A model generated the notes under the pieces. That model saw nothing but the letters and a program-made list of their open reading frames with translations, searched no databases and was not told the origin of the DNA. A stretch of DNA of 64,000 nucleotides from Pyrocephalus nanus (taxonomy: Eukaryota > Chordata > Aves > Passeriformes > Tyrannidae): positions 69,398,629 through 69,462,628 of the forward strand of contig CM076262.1 in assembly GCA_038380795.1 (NCBI GenBank), given 5' to 3'. Made by a program: the position numbers and the translations under genes. This document shows, in pieces, positions 47,411-58,830 of this stretch. Positions within the stretch are counted from its first letter, which is position 1; each line of letters opens with the position of its first letter.

Positions 47411-49900
47411 GTTAGTCCCAGCTTACATTGCTGTGATAAAATCCATAGTGCTTCACCTACATTTCTTCCTGCTCCTTCATGGGGATGCTGAATACTCTGA
47501 CATTCTGAAATCAGTAACCTTACAGAGCAGCCTGAGTGTTACAGAAAAGGTGGGGAAATAGACTGAGAGACTGGTAATTTTTTCTTGTAAACACACAAAC
47601 CCCCAAATCTACTGCAAGTTACTTTGCAGGCTATACATTTATAACTCCCTCCCCAACTCCTCTCTAGTTTGAGGGTTAAGTGAATCACTCTTGGATGGTT
47701 CATCTGTTTAGAGCATATTTGATTTTTATTTAGCTTTAATACCAGATTTACTGCACTTGCAACACAGGGATGGTCTTTCCAAGTGCAGTTAATCCAGGGC
47801 ACCTGGTTTATCAGCCACATTCAGCTCCAGCTGCTCTTCCATTTAAAACGTTGAAAGGTAAGTGAAAGCATCCAATGCTAAAGAGAGAGCTCCCAATATT
47901 TTTGGGTCCCTCATTCTAATGCCTGCCTGGCTTTTTGCTCTATGGAAGCAGATATTCCACCCTGAGTTACTCCTATTAGGGGGAAAACAGAAACAAAGGT
48001 TTTCTATTGTCAGCACAGCTCCTTCCACCTCATGTATTGAGTAAAGACCACATCTGTGCCTCAATTTTATTCTTAAATTAAGAAAAAAAAAAGAAGTAGT
48101 AACAGAGACTAGAGTTCAAGCTCTTTCTTTTGTTGGCATCATGGTTTAACCCCAAGCTGGCAACCAAGTACCACACAGCCCTTCCCTCACTACCCTGCCC
48201 TGGTGGAGAGGAGAAGCAGAAGAGAAAGATAAACCTCATGGTTTAACCATGGAAATAAAATACCCACAACTCTACTTTTCACAGAAAATTGAAATTCTGA
48301 ATTATTTTGTTAACCAAAGAAAAGAAGAAATCAGACCATTTCAAAAACCCCATAGGAAAGAACAGAATGCCAGTTGCTTCTGAGTTTATAATATTAACCT
48401 AAAATACAGAACATCAACTTCACAGCTGCCTGTTATTCTTGTCCTGCTGCTTTTTAGTGAAAATTTGTTTGTTTTAAATTAGACAATTTTTTTTTGATGC
48501 CACCACAATTTTGATTTCAGTGTCTTGAAGAAACAGGCTCAAAACTAAAGTTAGTGTTACAAGGACTTGAACTTCCATATCAGCTTCTAGGACAAGTCTT
48601 ACCAATCAACCCCTGATTAGGGGTCATTTTTCTCTTTATGGTTATTGGGATTTTTTATTTATTTGTTTTTTATTGTTATCGTTTGAGAGTTTTTTACCAA
48701 ACACACTCCTGCAAAATGTTACCATTCAATCAAGCAATGTTTTTGAGGGTAGCTTATGACATGCTTTTGCTACCTGCTCCGACCATAGTTTTAATATCTG
48801 TAATTTATCATTAGTATGAACAAATATAAGTAAACTACAGTAAGAGCATTGATTTTTTGAATGCTGGCAGATAGAGCTATAAAGCCTGAAATCAGTTACT
48901 GCCCTCAGCTGTTTGAGCTGCTACATTTTCTGAGGTTGGTTCTATAAAAGAGACAGTTTACCAGGACACACAATTTATAGCTAGTTCCTGTTTACCTTTC
49001 AGGAAACTCACTTGAAATTAGCTTTAATTTACTCCCTAGGACCTAGAAATGTGTACTTCCCTTATAATTGTACCCCTCTCCCTTATTTTGTCACTTCTTT
49101 ATGTGCTTGTTTTCTTTCTTTCAAATGTTCACCTGCCTCAGGCGCTTTGGAGCTTTTAAAGAACTTCTATTATGGTTTAGCATCATTACAGAAAAATACA
49201 TAATTAAACAAAAAATAAAGTAGCTACTACAAGACTAATAACAATAAAGTAAATCAAAACTCTTCACTGACCTTTCTGGAACTAACAGAGGTCTTAGTTC
49301 TGTTGAAATACTTCCAGCTTTTAATTCCTGCCAGACCAGGCAGCCAAACCACCCTTCATTTCTGTAGCACAAACACGCTTTAAAGGGGCTTAGAGGCCTT
49401 TTTATACCTTCCCATCAGGCACCAATAGGCCTTAAATACCCTGAACAGCAGCACCTGGGCTGTCTTGCCTATAGACCCAGGTGTGAGTGTTGATGGAGTT
49501 GTATCCCAGGTTTCACTTGTGCTTTAGGAGCAGGAAGAAGGGATGAGTAGGCAGAGAGGGCTGTGTCCTCCCTGACCAGTCCCCACCAACGCTGGGCATG
49601 TTTTCTGCTGCTTAATAGCCACCAAACAAATTGTGTTAATGAGCAGTTCTGATGCCAGGCTGGAAAGTCCAAGGCCCAAGTTGGAAGGGGCACGGGACAT
49701 GCTGAGTAGCTGCTGAGACCTGAGGACCCCCATGAAAGGCTCCCCAGGCTGTTACCGAAGCTGTTACCCCACCTGATGCAAAGAGGTGCCATCCAGGAGA
49801 TGGGGATGAGGGACCAGGATAGAGAGGCTCTTGTGTGGATAATAGGTATGGGTTTGAACAGGAGCACTGCAAGGAGCAAATGATTTGTGTTGCTGAACGA
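47411..49900. other. Intergenic stretch, no gene recognised
   Basis: Apart from the LTR relic I see only AT-rich non-coding sequence. It ends at the sharp rise in GC near 49,900. Confidence 0.65.
48139..48275 (+). mobile_element. Degraded LTR fragment, same family as 41991-42539
   Basis: It shares the 5' LTR signature ATGGTTTAACCCCAAGCTGG, CAACCAAGTACCACACAGCC and an AGAAAGATAAACCTCATGG segment. No matching 3' end or target duplication was found, so it is truncated. Confidence 0.75.
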
Positions 49901-50129
49901 GTAAGTGTGTGCCCCTTTCTCGCTATCTCACCTCTCCCCACCCCGGGTCGTGGCTGCGCTTGGTGCAAGGGCGGGGACGAGCCCCCGGTGCACCGGGAAC
50001 CTGCTGCTGTTCGTCCCTCTCCTCCGTACGCCTCCCCAGCCTCCCGCTGCTCGCTCTGGGGCCGGGCCTTGGCACTGAGGTGGAAATGGGGATGGCGGCA
50101 GGTCCTGCCTCCGCCCTTGCCTCTGCCCC

Positions 50130-50440
50130 GACCATGTGCGGGGAGGAGAGGGGCTGTGGGGCGGGCGTCCCTCCATCCATCCCTGCATCGCTCCGCTGCC
50201 CGCCTGGAGAGGAGAGTAGCGAGGCTGTGGGGCGAGCGAGGCCGGCCAAGGCATCCCTGCATCCTGCCCAGCCGGAGAGAAGAAGGGCTGCGGGGCGGGC
50301 GGGCATCCATCTCCGCATCCCTTCCCTGCCCACCCGGAGACGAAAGGCGCGGCGGGGCGGGCGAGGCCGGCGGGGCATCCCTGCATCCCTCCATCCCTGC
50401 GTCCCTCCCCTGCCCACCCGGGGAGGAGAAGGGGTGCTGA
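50130..50440. repeat. GC-rich minisatellite upstream of SULT4A1, about 65-80 bp period
   Basis: Four to five degenerate units share CTGCCCACCCGGAGA-type blocks, AGGGGCTGTGGGGCGGGCG-type blocks and CATCCCTGCATCC-type blocks. Confidence 0.8.
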
Positions 50441-50696
50441 GCGTGTGGCTGTCCCTTCCCGCATCTCTCCATCCCTCCCTGCATCCCTGCCCGCAGCCGC
50501 CCATGACATCACCGTGCGCGGAGCCCCCGCCCGTGCGTGCGCGGGGCTGTGCCGGGGGCCGGGGCTGCCGCGCCCGCCGCTCGCCCGCCCCTTTTCCCTC
50601 CTCTCCACTCCCCTCCCCTTCCCTTCCATCCCTCCCTCCCGCCGGAGCGCCCGCGGCCCCCGCTCCTCGGCCTCCCCCGCGGCCGCAGGGACGAGG

Positions 50697-50865
50697 ATGG
50701 CGGAGAGCGAGGCCGAGACCCCCAGCACGCCCTGCGAGTTCGAGAGCAAGTACTTCGAGTACAATGGGGTGCGGCTGCCGCCCTTCTGCCGCGGGAAGAT
50801 GGAGGAGATCGCCAATTTCCCGGTGAGGGACAGCGACGTCTGGATTGTCACCTACCCCAAATCAG
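50697..50865 (+). CDS. SULT4A1: SULT4A1, sulfotransferase 4A1, coding exon 1 (rest outside window)
   Basis: SULT4A1 is a brain-expressed cytosolic sulfotransferase family member with little known catalytic activity. This exon encodes residues 1-56 plus one base: MAESEAETPSTPCEFESKYF, RLPPFCRGKMEEIANFPVRD and DVWIVTYPKS|G. TYPKSG is the start of the PAPS 5'-phosphosulfate-binding loop. The ATG has A at -3 and G at +4. The donor is TCAG|GTAGGC. Compared with the human protein as I recall it, changes include Gly to Cys at residue 13, Phe-His to Tyr-Asn near residue 22 and Pro to Asp near residue 45. I found no exon beginning with the expected TSLLQEVVYLV, so intron 1 exceeds 13 kb if that exon is the next. 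Orientation away from PNPLA3 fits mammalian synteny. Confidence 0.96.
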
Positions 50866-50944
50866 GTAGGCGGGCGGGCGGGGGCTGCCCCGGGCGCTGG
50901 GGCGGCTCCTCCTCCTTCTCCTCTCCCTTCTCGCGGCGCAGCCG

Positions 50945-51014
50945 GTGCCGGTAGCGGGGAATGCGGGAGATGCTCCGCGGTGCCGGCAGCGGGGGATGCG
51001 GGAGATGCTCCGCG
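50945..51014. repeat. 35-bp tandem duplication in SULT4A1 intron 1
   Basis: There are two units, starting at 50945 and 50980, of GTGCCGGYAGCGGGGRATGC then GGGAGATGCTCCGCG. Confidence 0.9.
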
Positions 51015-51065
51015 GCCCCCGCGGGATGTCGGGGCGAGGCCTGAGCCCGTTCACCACTCGGGGGA

Positions 51066-51212
51066 CGATGCCCCTTTGCCCGGGGGCTGTCGCCCTGCAG
51101 AGGGGGGGATGCTACCCTTTTGCCGTGGGATGATGTCCTGCGGAAGGGGGATGACGCCCCTTTGCCCGCGGGATGATGCTCTGCCCTCGGGGGCGATGCC
51201 CTGCGGCCTCCG
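51066..51212. repeat. About 42-bp minisatellite in SULT4A1 intron 1
   Basis: Units start at 51067, 51108 and 51150 with GATGCCCCTTTGCC-like starts and G-run ends, and a partial unit follows from about 51175. Confidence 0.85.
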
Positions 51213-52937
51213 CAGAGTTGAGGAGCGGCCGATCCCGGTCCCGGAGTGGGAGACAGGGACCCTGTGGGGGACCCCCGGAGCTCAGGCACACGCTGGTGGT
51301 CCCGGTGCCCTCTTGCCGAACCCCCGGAGGATAAAGATGCCGCTCGGGGCGAGGAGAATGTGGAGCGGCAGGAAGGTCTTAGGCGTAAATCCCGGTTTCT
51401 GGCGCGGTGAGCGGGTTTGCCGTCTGCTCCCCCAGCCTTCCCTCCGTCCTGCGCTCCCGAGGCGGCTGCCCAGATCGTTCTGGGAGAACATGTGCTCCAA
51501 GTGCATCCTTGCTGCACTGTCTGAATCACCAGAAACACCCCCCGTTTGCAGTATAAGTGCGTGTCGCTCCAGTAGACGCCTCCTTTGGTTATTTTAAATC
51601 ACCCGTGTGTCTGCTTTTAATGTCATGTTCCTTGACTTCTTATGCTCCCTGTTTCCAAGCAAAAATATTTGCAGAGAATTGACATGGATGTAGTGCTGTC
51701 TGCAAAGAGACAGACAATATGGGAGCCTTGTACCCCACCTGATAACATCACATAAACTCTTTATTCATTAAGTGCATTCTTGAGTGACTTTTTTCCTGAC
51801 AATAAGGTGATCTCTTTCTAGAAAATTCAAAGTCCGCTGGAGATAACAGATGTGAGCTCTGCAAATGCCCTTGTGAAATGATGTTTTCAGAATTGTAGGT
51901 TTCTGAGTTACTTTGTTGTTGTATGAATGGCTAATGCCTTTCAGTTTCTTGGTGTGCTGCTTCAAGCAGGCACATTTTCTGTGATGGAGCATCTATTATG
52001 TTATTTTTCCAACAGTTTCAAGTATTTATATTTACATTTTTTTGGTATTTCATTACTAATGATGCTGTTAAAGACTGGCAAGAGCTTCATAGATAATCCA
52101 TTAGGTAAGAGATAGTATGTAGATGGATGGCCCCCAAAATACAAGGATTAAGAATAGACAGCTACATTTTAAATGTTCTTGTAAATTGCTCTTAAAAATT
52201 TATAGCATGCAGCACAAACACTATTTAATCATTTCCATTTTAAGATTTCAGTTTGGAGAATCTCGTGTTTACAACGTTCCTGTGTTAGAATTGCACCCCA
52301 ACTTCATATTGGCATCTTGTTGAGTATCCTCAGCTAACCCCAGGGTCCAGCAGCCAGCCACAATATTGTTAAAACATCTGGCAATAGCTTTATTTCGATG
52401 GCTAGGCACTTGGCTGTGGGAAGCCAGCTTGTATAGTCACCTTTAATTTGCTGTTTTGTGAATATAGCAACAGAATATTTGGTCTGTTGTGGCCCCAGCT
52501 GAGGCCAGGGAGAGGGAACTGTCCACTAGAAAAAGTCAGTGGCAGTGGAACAAAAGGATTTAGTGGCAGTCACTGGGAAAAGGAAAAGAAGACTGAGAAC
52601 TGGGGCACCAAAATTGAAGGTACAGTGTTGTGGGAGGAGCTGGGGGAGCAAACTTGGGGTCAAAATAGGTGCCACAGTGTTTTGCTTGCCAGGAAGGAGA
52701 ACACCTGGGTGGTGAGTAATCTGATGTCCTTGTTGTGGGAAATGGGCTCTAGACAATAATGAAGTCTTCAAGCTCCATCTCTCTGTAGCCTGAAGTCTAT
52801 TAAGACCCTTGGAACTCATTTTGTCAGCTGATCCTATGTGGCTTTACAGCTTATTTAGGGCTTCTGAATGAATTATTGAGGGTCTGCTGACCTGGAGCAG
52901 GCACATCAGTAGGAACTGGGCTGCCCTGGGATTGATT

Positions 52938-53012
52938 TAGCCAAGGTCATGCAGGAAGTCTGCAGCAGAGCCAGGGATTGAATCCAGGACTCCCAGCACT
53001 TCTGCATTCCCA
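52938..53012 (+). mobile_element. MIR/CORE-SINE-like relic
   Basis: It matches the MIR core pattern: TTAGCCAAGGTCATGCAGG, AGCAGAGCCAGGGATTGAAT then CCAGGACTCCCAGC. Confidence 0.6.
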
Positions 53013-56000
53013 TAACTACAACTTCATCTTCCTGTGTCTCAGTATCATTGACAAAGATTTCTTCTGCATGCTGAATCTAATCAGAATTTTCATAATGTTG
53101 CTGTAATAAAAAAAAAAAAAGGAGGTTTACAAAACAGATTTAATGCACAAAATGCAGTTATTTGGGGTGAAATGCTTTGGCTTATTCTGGCCATGTTGGA
53201 GGTAAGACATGGTTGGGACCACTTATCTAGGTTTTGTTAATAAATTGCAATTGGATAATATTCCAGGAATATTTTTGACAGTGGGATTTTAGGATAGGAA
53301 ATGGGGGTAGTGGTTGGAAATAGTTAGAGTTATTGGTAAATTGGGACTGATCCAGGAAAAAGCTCGTCTAATAATGGTAGAAAATCAAATATACCAGTGA
53401 CCTTACTGGGAATAATGTAATAAGCCTAATGGAAAATGGCTCTGCTTTAATGTGATTTCCACTGAAGGATGGCTGAATAATGATACTCCTTATATCTTTA
53501 ATTATTCTTAACACCTGTGTCCAATCAATGGTAACAGCTTCTGGGAGCTGCTGGGCTGGGAGAAGCTTTTGCCTAAAACCCAGAGATTCACCCAAACATG
53601 TAAATATGTGAGTGTGCATATTTGCTTATGCTCTTAATTATAGAAAACCTTTTTATCAGGATGCATAATTTGAAATCGGGTGTGCTGTTGATGCTGCGGA
53701 AATGAGTTAAAAGCTTCATGTTTTGTCTAACTTTGTAGTGCAGGATGGACAGGCTGAATGGGACACACAGATCTCTAGGAGCAAATGTAAACCAGAATGC
53801 TGTTCTCTGCAGAATTAAATAATTGGAGCTCACACAACAGATTGCTTCACAGATAAGATACAGATGCACTGCTCATAGCAAACACTGTGTCTCTGTCAGA
53901 ACTTGCCTTGAACCCTCCCATACTGGAGACTTTTTTTTGCACCCTACATGGAAATTAAAATTCTCCTCTGTGAACTTAAACTGCAGAATTAATGAATAAG
54001 CAAAGCCTTTCAGGGTATCCCCTCAGTCACCATGCTAAGCCATAGATTAGCTGTCTGTGTTAAGGGCAACGATTTCAGTGGAATTAAATCAGTCCCTAAA
54101 GCACAGGGTTGAGTTCAGGTTCACTCAGTGTTTTGTTGTGTCTTATGGTGCCAACCCTGACTGTGCATGATCTGTCCATTTGCTTTGCTCACACGTGGTG
54201 TAATAGCAGCTCTCTTAACACCATCTTGCATGTCTTCTAAATGAACGTGTGTTTTGCGTTCTTGGGTCAAAGCCCACGAATTAATGGCTTTTGAAAAACT
54301 GGTAATTGGAGAAAGTGAGCTATTTACATTAATAATGAAGCTCCCTCCCCCATGTTGATTATTTTGCCAAGTAATTTCATGGAGTTCTGTGTGGGAAGAC
54401 GTCAGTTGTTGGGCAAATATCAGCTTCAAGTCCAGCCAGTTCATGAGAACTTGCGTTTGTTGCCAGAGGATGGGTCAAAAGAGCAAGGGTTGCATGTGAC
54501 CTTTACCTGTCTGGTGTCATTTTTAATAGATTTTCAGTTTTCCCCTCAGCACTGGATTTTTGTAACTGCCCATTGGCTGGTAGGGAACAGGATGGCTGAT
54601 TCCAGACCTTTGGCTTAGAGCAGTGCCAACAGGGAATTTGTAGATGAGTTCAAGGGCAGCTTTCATGTGTGGACGTTGACAGAGTTCTCATCTTTCAAGT
54701 TCTTTCCCACCCACCTCTGGTGTTTACGTGAAATGAACCACAGAAAAAGTTAATTTTGAGTTGCCCCTTGTTTGTTTAGAAGGTTTGTGTGCACAAAAGG
54801 TTGTGCCTCTCACTGCCTCTGTCAGTGAAGTGCCTTGCATGCACTGTGTGTTCCCTGGCTCCCCCTGCTCTGTGAGCCTCTCCTGCTCCTTTATCCTCCT
54901 TTTATTCCTGCCACTCCTGAATCCAACAATGGCTGGCTCACCAGTCCCTTTGGCTGATGGAGGAGCTCTGTTCTTCCTCTTTCTCTTTCTCTGCCACCTG
55001 ACAGGGGCTCTGCCTGAATTCTTCCATTTCCCTTTGCTGTAATCCCTGTTAATCTTTCCAAGCCTGGGACATCTATGTGCCCCAGGGTTTTCTTCTGTTA
55101 TGGGGAAAGAGTTGATTGATCCACTGGCCATCAGAGCTGTGACAGTGACAATTGCTGGGCTGTGAGCAGATGTAGAGGGTACAGTGTAAACCCCAATTTT
55201 CTTCTTTGTCTGATTCCTCACTGTAACTGATAGACTTCAGCTCATCAATATCTAAAATATTTATTGATCTCACTCAGAATTTAATACACTTCAGACAAAG
55301 GGAGGCTTGAACCACCGGGGATGTGGACAAATGTACTTTGGCTGTGAGGTTGGTTTAAGGATTTATTATCTCAGGCCTCCTCTTCCTTCCCCTTCCCGTC
55401 AGTCTTAGCTGTGGGACCACGCGATAAAAACACACCGGCAAAATCTTGATTTAAGAAATACATTATAAAGAAAATGTACCAAATGAGTAAAAACAAAGCA
55501 TGATTTTTGGCGGTTTTGTACAATCCTACCCTTCCTGTTTCCCCCAGACCCTAAAAATCTCTTAACAGTGGGGTTGTATTTCCAGGTAAGATTGGTGTCC
55601 TTGTGCCTCACAGTAATTCTCTTATTATTCAATGTAAAGAGTATTATTGCTTGACTAAGATTAGGTGGCTGCACATGACCTTTCCTTGGTATTATTTTGT
55701 AACAAGAGTTGAAAAAGAGGGAGATTCTGTTCTGCTGGATTTATAGTCTTGTTCTTTCTGCAGGATTTTGGTGCCTTGAGCTTAAACCATTTTCATTTAA
55801 GGAATTAATGCAAATATTACTGGCCCAGAGGCATGCCTCAAGAAATCATGAGGTTGGCTTCAAAACCAAGAGATTTTTACACAAAATACATTTGGGATTC
55901 TTTTCCCTTCACCTCTGGTTTTTTAGGCAATATTATGCACACCCTCCCCTATGGAATGATAGGAAACCTTTTAGTCTTGTGAATATGGATGAACAACTTA

Positions 56001-58261
56001 ATCTCCCTAAAATCAGAATATAGTATTTAACTTTTTTACAGCGGAATCACAGTTATTTGGTTTCTTTAAGCAATTTATAAAGCTCAGATATTGTCCTATT
56101 TTGATGCTGCATGAATGTGCATCACTTCTCATCTTACTCAAACAGAAAGGGAACAGCAAACTGCATTGTGATGGAGATATGTTTTGTGACCTCTCCATTT
56201 AGGGACTGATGTACAAGGCCCATATTTGAACCTGATTTCATGCTTGAAGTCATGTTCCTTCCACCATTTAGGAGAGTAAATACTCCATGGCTTAAACTCA
56301 CTTGAGTGAGGACCACTCAGGTGCAGAAAGCAACACCTGTGGGTAAATATTTCTGGGAATTAGAGCCACTGGGTTCCTGTGCTTTGAAAGCCCTTTTGGA
56401 ATGGGTCTGTCTTTTGTTTTATTCATATATAGCTCAAAATACCTTCAGGTATTGACTCATCTTACATGCTGCTAGGCAAAGAAATGATAAATAAAGCTAT
56501 CAAATAATTGAAGACAATGTAAAGTTTGCCACTGATGCATTTGACTTGATTTCAATGCAGGTAGGATTGAATAGGTCCTTATGTGCCTCTAACAGGAAAT
56601 CCAGGTGAATGGGGAGGAAAAATCTGTTGTTAAGGGAAACTGATTTTTATTATCTAGCTAGCAGTGTTTCTCTCATGAGCTTTTTGTCAAACCAGAGAAG
56701 AGATGTTACTGGAGACAGAACAAATGGTTCAGAAGAGGAAGAATTCTCCAGCTACCTGATAGGTGTTGCTGGGTCTCTTGCAAATGTAGCATAATTGCTT
56801 CCCTGCTGTTAACTAGTGCAAAACTCAAGAACTTGGTTTTTTTTGTAAACAGGTTCAGGGGAAATAAAAAAAAAAAGAAGAAAAAAGCTTTTGCCCTAGG
56901 TAGGGAGTATATTCTGGACATGTGAAATCACTACTGACTGGATTAAATGATAATGACCTCAAAGACTAAAGAAATGAGAAAATTATGTAAATCAGCCAAA
57001 CCCAACAGCCAGTGGTTCTCATTTCAGGTTCATGTTCATTTGTCACAGGGAAGGCGTTAATGAAAGGAAGCGAAATGCTTGAATATTTTTTTTATTCTTA
57101 TTATGCAGTCTTATTAAATGAAGATGTTCCCATGTTGGGTGCATTAGGGATTCATACACCCTGTGCTGAGGGGAAGGGAACTACTCCTTGTGTTGTTTTA
57201 GAAGTGATGCAAGGTTTGGTACACTGGGCATGTGATAGGACGTTGTGGCTACAGATTCTATGACCTTGGGTAAGTCATATCATCTTCTTATCTGCATCTT
57301 CCACTGGAGGCACGTGGGTGTACTTCTTCTCTACCAGAATTCTTCATGTGTAGCAAAAAGCAATTCCCTTGGACCAAGATATCACCTGCCATCGGTATTT
57401 TTGTAGGGAAAGCAGCAAATTACAGCTCTGAAATTGAATTAAGCGTCTAGGTATTTAAACGGAGCACACAATAATGCCTCCCTCAGTGGGAGGGAGCAAT
57501 GAACAGAGGATTAGTAACATGAAGCACCCACTGTCTCAACACTTTGACCTTATTCAGAGGTTCTGCAACACCTTGGAGAGTCCAGGAAGGTGGAGCACCA
57601 GAGCTGAAATAGTGATGGTTTTATAAGCTGAAGTCTTTCACAGGCTCTGACAAAAGAAATAATCTCTTTATGTCCTTTGTTAATCCTTTAATATATTGCA
57701 GATTGAGAAGCAAGAGATGTTTGGCAGACATGCAGAGGAAATGGTCCATCATTACAATGTTTCAGGCAAATGGGGCTGTAGGGGGTAGGGGAGCTACTGT
57801 GAAGGGGTACTGAGGAACACGAGGAAGGATCCATCAGGAGAGGTTAAGTCAGAGCGCTGCTGAGATAGTGAAGGGTAAAAATTTAAAGGAAGGGCGCTGG
57901 AGGAACAACCGAGGAGGGATTTTTGTCACTAAATGCCAAAATCAATCTGTAATTTAAGAAATGAAAGCTAATTTCATCAGCTCTTACGCGCCAGGGTGTG
58001 AAGGCCATCATCCTTTATAAGGCTGTGAGTCCTGGCTGATGTGCAGTGACATTAGATCACCATGTGGGATACAGGCAGTGGTGCTGAATTAGCCCTTCCC
58101 TGCACCCACTGCACGAGCAATAAATCCCTCCATGGCAGCAAAATGAGCTGAGTGTGGCACAGGTGGGATGGGAGCTGGTTCCAGAAGGTGCACATGGACT
58201 GTGCACGAAGCAATCCAGGTCTGTCACCACACTGGCTGCTCGGCAGTGTCCTGTGACAGGA

Positions 58262-58830
58262 ACAGTGTGACAGAACCACAGAGTCACCAAAGCTGGAAGA
58301 GGCCTTCAAGGTCAAGTCCAACCACCAACCATAATCACCTCTGAACCATAAAAACCCCTCAGATGCTTCTTGAACATTTCCAGAGACAGTGACTCCACCG
58401 CCTACCTGGAAAATTTATTCCAGCACCTCACCACTCTTTCAGTGAAAAATTATTTTCTGATATCTAATCTGAACCTTCCCTGAGGCCATTTCTTCTCATC
58501 CTGTCCCTTGGACGAGAGTCTGACCACCACCCTCCTGTCACGGAGTTGCAGAGCCAGAAGGTTCCCCCTGAGCCTCCTTTTCTCCAGGCTGAGCTCCCTC
58601 AGCTGCTCCTGCTGCTCCTGCTGCTCCAGCCCCTTCCCCAGCTCCGTTCCCTTCCCTACACACACTCCAGCCCCTCAATGTCTTTCTTTTAATGAAGGGC
58701 CCAAAACTGACCCCAGGATTTGAGGTGTGGCCTTAGCAGTGCCAGCACAGAGGGACAGTCCCTGTCCTGGTCCTGCTGCCACACTATTCCTGATCCAGGT
58801 CAAAATGCCATTGGCCTTCTTGGCCACCTG
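58262..58830 (-). mobile_element. CR1 LINE fragment, about 570 bp
   Basis: The plus strand reads as a reverse-complemented CR1 3' part: ACAGAACCACAGAGTCACC, GGTCAAGTCCAACCACC, GACAGTGACTCCACCGCC, CTGAGCCTCCTTTTCTCCAG, GAGGTGTGGCCTTAGCAGTG, GCCATTGGCCTTCTTGGCCA. It holds a (TGCTCC)n expansion near 58601-58627. Confidence 0.93.

Larger units (their letters stand above)
49920..51500. promoter_or_regulatory. SULT4A1: CpG island promoter of SULT4A1
   Basis: A long CpG-dense block runs from upstream tandem repeats through exon 1 into intron 1. Near the likely TSS are a CRE-like TGACATCA (50504-50511), an NRF1-like GTGCGTGCGCGG (about 50532-50543) and pyrimidine-rich GC boxes. No TATA box was seen. 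Confidence 0.85.

Noticed and set aside
49636..50851. Long open frames on both strands upstream of and across SULT4A1 exon 1
   Set aside because: They arise from the GC-rich tandem array, and the translations are repetitive with no domain.
55709..56023. Open frame ending with a segment NMDEQLNLPK that resembles the SULT4A1 exon 2 motif NIDEQL
   Set aside because: The similarity is only about six residues. The flanking residues do not match and there is no splice acceptor in the right phase, so it is taken as chance.
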